Positions 1 through 8,136 of a stretch of DNA of 18,599 bases are shown piece by piece. The DNA is from Egerieenecus sp048201975 (GTDB lineage: Bacteria; Bacillota; Clostridia; Christensenellales; Aristaeellaceae). The notes below the pieces were generated by a model. It saw only the letters and a program-made list of their open reading frames with translations. It was not told where the DNA came from and searched no databases. Position 1 is the stretch's first letter. Each line of letters begins with the position of its first letter. Position numbers and translations under genes: made by a program. The stretch lies in NCBI GenBank assembly GCA_048201975.1, contig DBFBGQ010000011.1, positions 1 to 18,599 of the forward strand, given 5' to 3'.

Positions 1-2
1 CG

Positions 3-425
3 TATAACATGATCCTGATGAAGAGCTTCTTCCAGGCCATGCCCCGGGAAATTGAGGAGTCCGCGTACGTGGACGGCGCCAACGACGCCGTGGTGCTTGT
101 CCAGATTATCCTTCCCTTGTCCAAGGCCATGCTGGCCACCATTGCCCTGTTCTACGCCGTTGGCCGCTGGAACGGCTTCATGGACGCCTTGCTCTACATC
201 AACGACGGCGACATGTACACCATTCAGCTGCGGTTGCGCCAGCTGATCCAGTCCAGCCAGGTGTCCACCCTCATCGAGGACATCCCCGAAATGAAGGAGG
301 ACGTCATCGCGGAAACCGTCAAGGCCGCCTGCCTGGTGTTCTCCATGATCCCCGTCATGGTGATCTATCCCTGGCTGCAAAAGTACTTTGTCAAGGGCGT
401 TATGATCGGTTCGGTCAAAGGCTGA
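3..425 (+). CDS. Carbohydrate ABC transporter permease, YtcP type (5'-truncated)
   Basis: This is the C-terminal part of an inner-membrane permease of the LplC/YtcP (binding-protein-dependent transport, MalG-like) family. The reading frame is open to the left edge, so the ATG at 9 is internal and the true start lies outside the window. It shows the EAA loop that docks the ATPase (EESAYVDGAND followed by ILP), then hydrophobic segments ending in WLQKYFVKGVMIGSVKG, the usual tail of this family. The tail is almost identical to that of the complete permease on the - strand (FLQKFFVKGVMIGSVKG), which supports the family call. A partner LplB-type permease is expected just upstream. The SBP follows 56 bp downstream in the same operon. 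No ATPase is visible; in this family it is usually a shared protein encoded elsewhere. Confidence 0.93.
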   Translation, partial: YNMILMKSFFQAMPREIEESAYVDGANDAVVLVQIILPLSKAMLATIALFYAVGRWNGFMDALLYINDGDMYTIQLRLRQLIQSSQVSTLIEDIPEMKEDVIAETVKAACLVFSMIPVMVIYPWLQKYFVKGVMIGSVKG

Positions 426-442
426 TTTTTCCCCGTTCCCTG

Positions 443-458
443 CCGGTATGGATACCGG
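443..458 (+). other. Small hairpin in front of the first SBP ribosome site
   Basis: A 6-bp perfect stem (ccggta / taccgg) with a 4-nt loop sits between the permease stop and the SBP, followed by six A residues and then the AAGGAGG ribosome site. There is no T-run, so it does not look like a + strand terminator. The second SBP gene has a similar hairpin in the same position. It may mark an RNA-processing or 5'-stabilising site; this is inference. Confidence 0.4.
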
Positions 459-481
459 AAAAAATACAAGGAGGTTTCACC

Positions 482-2050
482 ATGAAAAAGTTGTTGTCCC
501 TTCTCCTGGCCCTGGCCATGCTGCTCAGCCTGGTCAGCGTAGCGGCGGCGGATGAAAACATCACCCTCACCGTCATGATGTACGAGCGCGGCAACACCAC
601 CAACACCTACGGCTCGGCCACGGATAACTACTGGACGCGCTGGATGCAGACCAACTTCGGCGATCCCAACGGCATCACCCTGGAGTATATCCCCGTGCCC
701 CGGGCGGACGAGGCTGAAAAGGTCAACACCATGATGGCCGGCAACAGCGCCCCGGACATCATCTTCTCCTACGACTCCGACATGATCATGGGCTTCGGCC
801 GGGACGGCGGACTCCATGACCTGACCCAGCTGGTGGAGGAGTACGGCCCCAACCTGAAGGAGCATCTCTCCGAAACCTTCCCCTACGGCACCTATGACGG
901 CAAGCTGTATTCCATCGTGGCTCTGCGCACCCAGGTGGGCCGCTACACCACCTTCATGCGCACGGACTGGCTGGACAAGATGGGCTACACCCTGCAGGTG
1001 AATGAGGATGGCTTCCAGCACATCAGCGTGGAAGACTTCACCGACCTGCTCCACCAGGCCAAGACCCTGGACCTGGACAACACCGGCATGGAAATTTATC
1101 CTCTGGGCGTGATCGGCGCCTACACCGCCACCCAGAGCCGCCCCATCATCTATGCCTTCGTCAATGCGGAGGAGCTCACCGATGAAATGCGCGCCTGCTA
1201 TGACGAGCTGTTCTGGCCCGGCTACAAAGAAGGCGTCCGCTACCTGAACACCCTGTACAACGAGGGCATGATCGACCCCGACTTCATGGTAGACACCGAC
1301 ACCTCTTACCCCTCCTTCAGCGCGCTGCTGACCAATGGCCGCATGCTGGCCTATGGCCACGACTGCAACTACACCGCCGCCGTGGAAGCCCTCTATGAGG
1401 CCAATCCCGAAGCGAACATCGCGCCGGTGCAGCTGGACAACATCTACGGCGAGCAGTTCGTGGATGTGTACGCTCCCACGGGCATGTACATCGCCGTTCC
1501 CGCCACCTGCGAGCACCCCGAGGCCGCGGTGAAGTACCTGGACTTCCTGGCGGACTTCGAAAACGCCAAGGTGTTCCACTATGGCTTTGAAGGCATCCAC
1601 TACGAGATGATCGACGGCGTGCCCACCACCATCGCCAAGACGGAAGAGGAAATCGCCGCGGATCCCGACAATGATTACGAGCGCATCACCGTGGGCGACA
1701 TGATCCTGGTGTACAACGGCAAGCCCTACGGCTATCCCACCTCCACCGCCGGTCTGAACGAGATCAAGACCCGCATCACCGAGCTGTCTGACCTGGGTTT
1801 CCGGATGGCTGAAGTGGGCGGCTCCGCGCCGTATTACTTCCAGGGCATCAAAACCGAGGCGGAGCAGGAGTACGACGGCTTCCTGACCGCGCCCGTCAAC
1901 AGCCTGCCCTCCCTGATCTCCTGCCCCGCGGATCAGTTCGACACCATGTATGACACTCTGCTCAACGACTACCTCGCCGCCGGCGGCCAGGAAGTCATTG
2001 ATTCCCGCATCGAGCTCTATCATCAGCTGGAAGACGCCAAGGCCGAATAA
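482..2050 (+). CDS. Extracellular sugar-binding protein of an ABC transporter (SBP 1)
   Basis: A 522-aa solute-binding protein of the LplA/YtcQ-like group (SBP_bac_1 type) that captures oligosaccharide outside the membrane and delivers it to the LplB/YtcP-type permeases. The start is fixed by AAGGAGG at 468-474, 7 nt before the ATG. Residues 1-23 form a Sec signal peptide: MKK, a Leu/Ala-rich core, then the AAA cleavage site before D24. No lipobox Cys is present, which is unusual for a Gram-positive SBP. The mature protein carries typical features of the family: NTMMAGNSAPDIIF near residues 80-95 and repeated aromatic-rich stretches. It lies 56 bp after the permease and is followed by an intrinsic terminator, an arrangement that would raise SBP output above the downstream enzymes. 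The ligand cannot be read from sequence. Confidence 0.92.
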   Translation: MKKLLSLLLALAMLLSLVSVAAADENITLTVMMYERGNTTNTYGSATDNYWTRWMQTNFGDPNGITLEYIPVPRADEAEKVNTMMAGNSAPDIIFSYDSDMIMGFGRDGGLHDLTQLVEEYGPNLKEHLSETFPYGTYDGKLYSIVALRTQVGRYTTFMRTDWLDKMGYTLQVNEDGFQHISVEDFTDLLHQAKTLDLDNTGMEIYPLGVIGAYTATQSRPIIYAFVNAEELTDEMRACYDELFWPGYKEGVRYLNTLYNEGMIDPDFMVDTDTSYPSFSALLTNGRMLAYGHDCNYTAAVEALYEANPEANIAPVQLDNIYGEQFVDVYAPTGMYIAVPATCEHPEAAVKYLDFLADFENAKVFHYGFEGIHYEMIDGVPTTIAKTEEEIAADPDNDYERITVGDMILVYNGKPYGYPTSTAGLNEIKTRITELSDLGFRMAEVGGSAPYYFQGIKTEAEQEYDGFLTAPVNSLPSLISCPADQFDTMYDTLLNDYLAAGGQEVIDSRIELYHQLEDAKAE

Positions 2051-2085
2051 TCCGTACACGCTTTGTGCCGGCTCAGGCGCGATCC

Positions 2086-2120
2086 GGGGGACGCCTTCAA
2101 CCGGGCGTCCCCCTCTTTTT
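2086..2120 (+). terminator. Intrinsic terminator/attenuator between SBP 1 and the enzyme genes
   Basis: A 10-bp GC-rich stem (2086-2095 with 2104-2113, ggggg acgcc arm) with an 8-nt loop is followed by tcttttt at 2114-2120. It lies 36 bp after the SBP stop. No clear promoter is seen between it and the next start at 2165, so it probably acts as a leaky terminator that lowers expression of the enzymes relative to the transporter. Confidence 0.8.
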
Positions 2121-2164
2121 CCCTCAAGCCAGAAACGAATCACGCATTGTGGAGGATATGTTTT

Positions 2165-4747
2165 ATGAAAGACGGTTTCTTTTCCAGGCAGCTTCAGCCG
2201 GGTTCTCCCATTCGCCCGTTTATGGTCGCGGGCATGCTGGAAAAGGATTATACCGGCGCGCGCGACCGTAGCGCCGTGCGCGAATGCCTGGAGCAGGCCT
2301 TTGCCCAGGCCGTCGAGGAATTGAACGGCCGCGTATTTCACGAATACGACACATTTTCCCTGTGCGGCATGACGGGGCGCTGGAGCGTATGCAGCGCGTT
2401 ATCCCCGCGCTATGCCGCCGGGCACTACTTCATTATGGAAAAGCTTGGCCTGATGCCGATTTATCTGGAGCTTGAGACAGAGCAGGCGCAGACCGTATCC
2501 ATCAAAATCAACGCGGGCCGGGTGCTTGCCATGCTCAACGGCCAGGTGGTTTATAACAATACCGATATCCACACCCGCAAGCATCCCCGCCGGTATGTGT
2601 TTGAGCACAACGTCACCGTCAGCCAGGAGATCGCCACCATGGCGCTCAAGCCCGGCAAAAACGCCTTGACCATTGTCACCGGACAGATTGGCCGGGGCAC
2701 GGGCATCCAGTTCAGCATGGAGCTGCTGGCATGCGAGGGTCCGCTGTTTGCCACGGTGCCCCTGAGCATGCCCGAGGACGTCCGCAGCGAGATCTTTCAG
2801 AGCCAGCTGCAGACGCACATGATCGACGACAATTACCTGCCCGGCGAAACGCCGGTGCTTCACATTGGCGGCATGCCCCTGCAGCACTGCCGCATCCACG
2901 CTGCGCTGCAGGCGGAGGGCCCCCAGACATCCGACGTCCCGGCGGGCTGCCTGGACCTGCGCGAAAAGCCCTTGACGCTGGACACCGGCGCCATGGCCGG
3001 GGAGGAGCTGGCCCTGCCTGCCAACTGCGCCCCCGGCAACTATACCGTCAGCGTCTCCTGGAAATTGCCCGACGGCACGCCCCTTTGCGATGAGACCTAC
3101 GCCTTCTCCATCACCGAGGCGCTGGAACCCATGCCCGGCTACGACCGTTTTGAAGAGCGGCGGCAATACGCCCTGGAGCGCCTAGCAGCCCAGGGGAACG
3201 CCCTGGCGCTGTTCCGCCTGGATCGCTGCGGGGAAATCAACCTGGAAACCATCGACGCCATGTGCCGGAAAATCGAGCAGCGCGCCGACTGCGCCGACTT
3301 TGACCTGCTTCCCCTGCTGTGGCTGATCTGGGAAGACCGGCAGCTCTATCAGCCCAAGCTGCCCGCCTATGTCCATCAGCGGGTCAAGGAGGCGGCGCTG
3401 AGCTTCCGGTACTGGGTGGACGAGCCGGAATCCTCCTCCATGTTCTATTGCTCGGAAAATCATCGCATCGGTTTCCACGTCTGCGAATACTTGGCTGGTT
3501 TGCTCTATCCCCGGGAGATGTTCACCTGCGCCCAGCAAAACGGCATGTATCACTCGCTCAAGGGACGCATGCACCTGGTGGAATGGCTGAACCAGCGCTG
3601 CCGCGCCGGCTTTGACGAGCCCCACTCCGATAGCTACCTGCCGGTGACCATGTCCGCCATACTCGTGCTGCGGGAAGTGCTCCCCATGGAAGAGTACCCC
3701 CTGCGCAACATGGTCAACATTTTGCTGGACTTCCTGACGTATATCTACGCCGTCAGCAACTTTGACGGGGTGATGGCCACCCCGCGCGGGCGCAGCTACA
3801 ACCGCCCCCTGCGCACGCGCATGGCCAGCACCATCTGCGGCAGCTTCTGGATGCTCTTTGGCAACGCCCCCGCCAATCCCCGGCACCTCAATCAGGAGTT
3901 GGCTTTCAGCTATTATGTGCCGCCCCGGGGCATCTGCCAGCTGGCGGATAACTTTACCCCCGCCACCTTCACCTTCAAGGAAGGCATCATGCACTTTGAC
4001 AAGCATAACGCGGACTTCACCATCCGCCGCACGCCGGATTACATGATCGGCGGCGTGCGTGACCACAACGTGGGCATGTGCGACATGCACTTCATCTCCG
4101 CCATGATCGCCCTGCGCAACGATATCTCCATCTTTTTCTCTGCGCCGCAAAACACAGCGGAGGGCAGCGGACTGCGACCGGATTACTGGGCCGGGCAGGC
4201 CTTCCTGCCTCGCGTGCTCATGGGCAAGCGCACCCTGGCGGTCATCTGGCACCAGGTTCATGATCCCGACATCTGGATGACCCACTGTCACTTCAACGCC
4301 CGCAGGTTTGACGAGGTGGTTGCGCGGGACGGCTGGACATTTGGCCGCAGCGGCAACGGCTACGTGGCGCTGTGGTCCAGCGTGCCGCATAGCTTCCGCA
4401 AGGAGGGGCTGTACGCCGGGCGCGAGCTGGTGTGCGACGGCAACGAGGTGGTGTGGCTGGCGGAATGCGGCAGCGCCTATGAGGACGGCAGCTTCCAGCA
4501 GTTCATCCAGCGGATGACCAGTGCCGCCATAACCCAGGAGGGCGAAAGTTTCCGCTTTGTCTCCCCCGGTAGCGGCTGCATGGAATTCGGCCTGACCCAG
4601 GGCTTTGCCGTGGACGGGCAGGAGGTGCCCGTGGGAGATGATCTGGTGAATAGCCCGTGGCTGCACGCACGCTACGGAAGCGGCAAGTTTACCTATCGCT
4701 GTCCGGGCTTTGAAACGGTGCAATGGTCCTATCCCGCCACCGAGTAA
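2165..4747 (+). CDS. Uncharacterised 860-aa protein, putative (alpha/alpha)-toroid polysaccharide lyase
   Basis: I do not recognise a named family with certainty. The start is the ATG at 2165, with GGAGG at 2151-2155, 9 nt upstream; longer in-frame starts lack a ribosome site. No signal peptide is seen, so it is probably cytoplasmic. Residues 1 to about 185 are beta-rich and contain LNGQVVY (N125-G126) and a later GKN motif, like the N-terminus of the next gene. Residues about 330-590 look helical, with SENHRIGFH (N432, H433) and FDEPHSDSYLP (H487, Y491). The spacing and context resemble the Asn/His/Tyr catalytic set of PL8-like and heparinase-superfamily lyases. The C-terminal third is a beta-sheet-like domain with RRTPDYM, RPDYWAG and a Gly/Trp-rich stretch. 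A lyase is plausible because the next gene encodes GH105, which removes the unsaturated uronate that lyases create. The alternative is a non-catalytic or glycosidase toroid. Confidence 0.6.
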   Translation: MKDGFFSRQLQPGSPIRPFMVAGMLEKDYTGARDRSAVRECLEQAFAQAVEELNGRVFHEYDTFSLCGMTGRWSVCSALSPRYAAGHYFIMEKLGLMPIYLELETEQAQTVSIKINAGRVLAMLNGQVVYNNTDIHTRKHPRRYVFEHNVTVSQEIATMALKPGKNALTIVTGQIGRGTGIQFSMELLACEGPLFATVPLSMPEDVRSEIFQSQLQTHMIDDNYLPGETPVLHIGGMPLQHCRIHAALQAEGPQTSDVPAGCLDLREKPLTLDTGAMAGEELALPANCAPGNYTVSVSWKLPDGTPLCDETYAFSITEALEPMPGYDRFEERRQYALERLAAQGNALALFRLDRCGEINLETIDAMCRKIEQRADCADFDLLPLLWLIWEDRQLYQPKLPAYVHQRVKEAALSFRYWVDEPESSSMFYCSENHRIGFHVCEYLAGLLYPREMFTCAQQNGMYHSLKGRMHLVEWLNQRCRAGFDEPHSDSYLPVTMSAILVLREVLPMEEYPLRNMVNILLDFLTYIYAVSNFDGVMATPRGRSYNRPLRTRMASTICGSFWMLFGNAPANPRHLNQELAFSYYVPPRGICQLADNFTPATFTFKEGIMHFDKHNADFTIRRTPDYMIGGVRDHNVGMCDMHFISAMIALRNDISIFFSAPQNTAEGSGLRPDYWAGQAFLPRVLMGKRTLAVIWHQVHDPDIWMTHCHFNARRFDEVVARDGWTFGRSGNGYVALWSSVPHSFRKEGLYAGRELVCDGNEVVWLAECGSAYEDGSFQQFIQRMTSAAITQEGESFRFVSPGSGCMEFGLTQGFAVDGQEVPVGDDLVNSPWLHARYGSGKFTYRCPGFETVQWSYPATE

Positions 4748-4777
4748 GCACACAACACTGGAAAGGAATGAACGCCA

Positions 4778-7027
4778 ATGAATGAATCTTTTCAATTGGA
4801 GCGTTCTGCCTATGTCAAAGGTATACGGGAGCCCATGGATGCCCTGCGCTTCATCAGCAACCGCATGCTGGAGCACCGGCCCCGCACGGACCTGACCCTG
4901 CGCGCCTACTTCCTGCAGGAGCGCATGGCGCTGACGCCCATTTCCCAAATGGCGGAGCTGGACCTGGACGCCGTCTATCCCCAGGGGCAGACGGGGGACA
5001 TCGCCTATATTCAGACCTGCGCCATGGCGGACAGGGACTGCGAGGCCGCGCTGAACGTCGCAGGCAACGTGGAGATATGGTTTAACGGCGAAAAGGTCTA
5101 CGCCTGCGACAGCTGCGTAAAGCCTCTGCGCCGAATGGAACAGACGGATTATCGCCTGACGCAGGTACAGATGCGCAAGGGGAAAAACCTGCTGCTGTGC
5201 AAGTGCCGGAAGGGAGCCTGCGGCTGGGGGTTGATGCTTTACATCGCCTATCCGCGCTACCCCTTCCGCTGGACGCGGGACTATCTGCTATCCGTTCGTC
5301 CCACCTTCCCCTTTGAGGAGATGGAGGGGCTGGAAGGCTTTGCGCATATCGGTCCCCTGCCGGACACCCCTTCGTCCCAACCCCTGCAAGCGGCCATTGA
5401 GCAAGGCGCCATAGGATACGGCGACGCGCTGTCGCTCCCCGGCGGCCAGCTCCAATGGATGCCCCGCTGGGACGAATCCTGCTGCAAAAACCGTGTGGAC
5501 TTCACGTCGGTCTTCGGCCCGGAAAAGGGCTGCGCCTATGCGTTGACCTATGCGGATACACGGGCGGGCTGCGACTACTGCCTGTCACTACGCGCCTCCG
5601 GCCCCTACCGCGCCTGGGTGGACGGGCAGGAGCTCCACGGCCGAACCTTCGCCGGCAATGGCCACGCCATGGCCGTGCTGGTGAAGCTCCCCCATGAAGA
5701 CGGTCCCTGGTGGATAGACGGCGGCATCCTGGCGGAAGCGGAAGGTCGCTACGTCCACAGCGTTCCCTTTGTGAAAAACGGCCGGCGTCCCCCCGTGCCG
5801 TGGCTGGTGCTGGGTCCCTTTGTCACCGACCACGGCGACTCCATGCAGATTCCCTTTCAGCCGGAGGGAGAGCTCCAGTTCCAGCGACCCTATGCCTTGG
5901 GCGACTACCGGCAAGGATTCTGGCAGCTCCCCCAGCGGGATGTCTACGTTCGCCCCTACCAGGACGGCATCTTCTTCGGTCAATGGTTCTATGCCGTCCA
6001 GGTAGGGCTTCATGGCCTGATGTTTGCGGCAAAGGCCGCCGGCAACACGGATCAGCTGCGCTATTACCTGGACAGCATCCAGGTCATGGCGGACTACTAC
6101 GGCTACATGCACTGGGATAAGGAGCGCTTTGGCGATCCCACCCTGATTCCCAGGGCCTGGGGCCTGCCGGACCTGGATGCCTGCGGCACCATCGGCGTAT
6201 CCATGGCCGAAGCCTATGAGCTCACAGGCAATCCCCGTCTGCTCACCGTGATACGGGATATCGGCCAGGCCGTTACCCAGCGGATCCCCCGCTTCCAGGA
6301 TGGGACATTTCACCGGACCCACACCATGTGGGCGGACGACCTGTACATGAGCTGCCCCTTCCTGGCCAGGCTGGCGCGCCTGAGCAGCGAGCAGCGGTAT
6401 GCGGACGAAGTCTACCGGCAGGTCGAGGGCTTCCGCAAGCGGCTGTGGATTGAAAAGGAGCGCCTGTTCTCCCACATATTCTTTGTGGACGAGGGCGTCA
6501 TGAGCGGCATTCCCTGGGGCCGTGGGAACGGCTGGATTGCGGTGACGCTGACGGAGATCCTGACCCTGCTGCCCGCCGATGACCCGCGCTGGGCCTCGGC
6601 GCTGGCGCTGTACCAGGAATACATGCAGGGCATCCTGGCCTGCCAGGACGGCTGCGGCATGTGGCACCAGGTGCTCAACCGTCCGGAGTCCTATCTGGAA
6701 ACCTCCTGCACGGCCATGTTTGTGCTGAGCCTCTCCCGAGGCATCCGCCACGGCTGGGTGGACGCGAATCTCTGCCTCCCCGCTGCGGAAAAGGGCTGGG
6801 AAGCGCTGATGAAATACGCTGTGGACGATGTGGGCGACGTATACGGCGTATGCCTGGGCTCGGGCTGCGCCAAGGACCCCGTCTACTACTTCGACCTGCC
6901 CACCAAGAAAAACGACGACCATGGCACAGGCATTATCCTCATGGCCGCGGTGGAGCTCCAGGAGGCGCGGCAAGCCGCCCAGGGCGTTTCCGCCGGAGGG
7001 GAGGCGCGCGCACATGTCAGCGCCTGA
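4778..7027 (+). CDS. GH105-type unsaturated uronyl hydrolase with an extra N-terminal domain
   Basis: A 749-aa protein whose C-terminal half (about residues 395-735) matches the GH88/GH105 (alpha/alpha)6 barrel of YteR/YesR-type enzymes. These hydrate and release the 4,5-unsaturated uronic acid from lyase products. Visible motifs are QWFYAVQVGLHGL (W403), RTHTMWADDLYMSCPF (W518, D520, the likely catalytic Asp), WGRGNGW (580-586) and WHQVLNRPESYLETS. Family members are about 370 aa; the extra 390 N-terminal residues include FNGEKVY (N103-G104) and a GKN motif shared with the preceding gene. No signal peptide is seen, so it probably acts in the cytoplasm on imported oligosaccharides. The start ATG at 4778 has an AAAGGA ribosome site at 4762-4767, 30 bp after the previous stop. 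GlcA versus GalA specificity cannot be decided. Confidence 0.88.
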   Translation: MNESFQLERSAYVKGIREPMDALRFISNRMLEHRPRTDLTLRAYFLQERMALTPISQMAELDLDAVYPQGQTGDIAYIQTCAMADRDCEAALNVAGNVEIWFNGEKVYACDSCVKPLRRMEQTDYRLTQVQMRKGKNLLLCKCRKGACGWGLMLYIAYPRYPFRWTRDYLLSVRPTFPFEEMEGLEGFAHIGPLPDTPSSQPLQAAIEQGAIGYGDALSLPGGQLQWMPRWDESCCKNRVDFTSVFGPEKGCAYALTYADTRAGCDYCLSLRASGPYRAWVDGQELHGRTFAGNGHAMAVLVKLPHEDGPWWIDGGILAEAEGRYVHSVPFVKNGRRPPVPWLVLGPFVTDHGDSMQIPFQPEGELQFQRPYALGDYRQGFWQLPQRDVYVRPYQDGIFFGQWFYAVQVGLHGLMFAAKAAGNTDQLRYYLDSIQVMADYYGYMHWDKERFGDPTLIPRAWGLPDLDACGTIGVSMAEAYELTGNPRLLTVIRDIGQAVTQRIPRFQDGTFHRTHTMWADDLYMSCPFLARLARLSSEQRYADEVYRQVEGFRKRLWIEKERLFSHIFFVDEGVMSGIPWGRGNGWIAVTLTEILTLLPADDPRWASALALYQEYMQGILACQDGCGMWHQVLNRPESYLETSCTAMFVLSLSRGIRHGWVDANLCLPAAEKGWEALMKYAVDDVGDVYGVCLGSGCAKDPVYYFDLPTKKNDDHGTGIILMAAVELQEARQAAQGVSAGGEARAHVSA

Positions 7028-8027
7028 GGAAAAGGCGGCCTTTGAGGCCAACGCCCGCGTATACCAGCGCGCGCTGCTGCGCTTCCAGGGCGTGGAAGGT
7101 CTGGACGTGTACAACTGCTCCGTTCCCTTTGTCTGGGCGGGCAGGACGTATCTCTACGGCCGGGTAGAAAAGCGGGCGGCATGGGCGCAGTCCTGGACAG
7201 GGCTGTTTCAGCAGGTCGGCCCGGACGCCTATGCGCTGACGCCCACTCCCTGGGGCTACCAGCTGGAGGACCCCTACGTAACCATGATCCACGGCAAACT
7301 GGTGCTGGGCGGCACGCACGTGCGCAAGCGGCAAGGAAACATCGACACCTATTACGGCTACTTCTACCGCGGCGCGTCGCCCGAGGACCTGCAATACTTC
7401 ACCACGGGGCCGGAGGGCATGAAGGACATCCGCCTGGTGGAGCTGGCAGACGGCAGGGTGGGCGTGTTTTCCCGGCCCAGGGGTGAGGCGGTGCGCCGTC
7501 AATACGGCAGCAGCGCCATGATCGGCTTTACGGTGATTGATTCCCTGGACGCGCTCAGCGCCGAGGTGATTGCCGGTGCAACCCCCATTCGCGGGTTATT
7601 TGGCGATGAGGAATGGGGCGGCTGCAATCAGGCCTACCTGCTGGATGACGGGCGCATCGGCGTGCTGGGGCATCAAAGCTTCAGCGTGCACGCGCCGGGA
7701 AACGCGCAAAACGACCCTGCGCAGCCCTGGCACGATGGAAGCCTGGCCGTCTACATGAACATCGCCTTTGAGTTTAATCCGCGCTCCTTTGAAGTGAGCA
7801 ACAAGCAGATCATCGGCACCCGCAGCTGCTACCCCGATTACCCTTGCAAGCGTCCCAGCCTGAGGGACTGCGCGTTCACCTCCGGCATGACGCTTCGCGC
7901 AGACGGTCGTGTGGACCTGTACAGCGGCATCGGCGACACGGCCGAGGGCCGAATCGTTGTGGATTATCCCTTCAGCCGGCCATTGCGCGACCCCTGCGGC
8001 ATCGTGTGCAGCCGTTGCATCGGCTAA
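7014..8027 (+). CDS. DUF1861-family putative five-bladed beta-propeller carbohydrate enzyme
   Basis: A 337-aa protein matching the DUF1861 pattern: FQGVEGLDVYNCSVPF, YQLEDPYV, GPEGMKDIRL, GRVGVFSRPRG, EEWGGCNQ and GRIGVLGHQ. The repeated Asp-containing blades resemble the GH43/GH32/GH130 propeller group. D31 (or D86), D138 and E200 could form a three-carboxylate site, but this is inference and no reaction is established for this protein. The ATG at 7014 is chosen because GGAGGGGAGG lies just upstream at 6995-7004. It overlaps the end of the GH105 gene by 14 bp, indicating translational coupling and a role in the same pathway, probably on the sugar left after uronate removal. A longer in-frame opening from 6828 would overlap the GH105 domain and is rejected. 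It is the last gene before the convergent terminator. Confidence 0.82.
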   Translation: MSAPEEKAAFEANARVYQRALLRFQGVEGLDVYNCSVPFVWAGRTYLYGRVEKRAAWAQSWTGLFQQVGPDAYALTPTPWGYQLEDPYVTMIHGKLVLGGTHVRKRQGNIDTYYGYFYRGASPEDLQYFTTGPEGMKDIRLVELADGRVGVFSRPRGEAVRRQYGSSAMIGFTVIDSLDALSAEVIAGATPIRGLFGDEEWGGCNQAYLLDDGRIGVLGHQSFSVHAPGNAQNDPAQPWHDGSLAVYMNIAFEFNPRSFEVSNKQIIGTRSCYPDYPCKRPSLRDCAFTSGMTLRADGRVDLYSGIGDTAEGRIVVDYPFSRPLRDPCGIVCSRCIG

Positions 8028-8084
8028 TCTCATTCCGCCTCCGGGCATGGGCCTGGTCCGTTCTCAAAGCTTATCCCATCAAAA

Positions 8085-8133
8085 GCCGTCAGCCTCAGCA
8101 TCCATGGATACCGAGGCTGACGGCCGCTTTTTT
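8085..8133. terminator. Bidirectional intrinsic terminator between the convergent operons
   Basis: A perfect 12-bp stem (8085-8096 with 8113-8124, gccgtcagcctc arm) encloses a 16-nt loop that itself contains the palindrome atccatggat (8100-8109). On the + strand it is followed by cgctttttt (T-run 8128-8133). On the - strand the other arm is followed by TTTT (A-run at 8081-8084). It serves both the DUF1861 gene and the DUF4091 gene. Confidence 0.9.
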
Positions 8134-8136
8134 CAT

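Noticed and set aside
365..2341. Long - strand open frame (658 codons) opposite SBP 1
   Set aside because: It is antisense to a clear SBP gene, has a His/Gly/Val-rich low-complexity look typical of the reverse of GC-rich codons, and no ribosome site or known motif.
6828..7013. N-terminal extension of the DUF1861 gene
   Set aside because: It reads as Pro/Ser/Thr/Arg-rich out-of-frame sequence over the conserved end of GH105; the ATG at 7014 has its own ribosome site.
3182..7114. Long - strand frames opposite the lyase candidate and GH105 genes
   Set aside because: They mirror strongly supported + strand genes and show no domain motifs; GC-rich third positions remove stops from the reverse frame.
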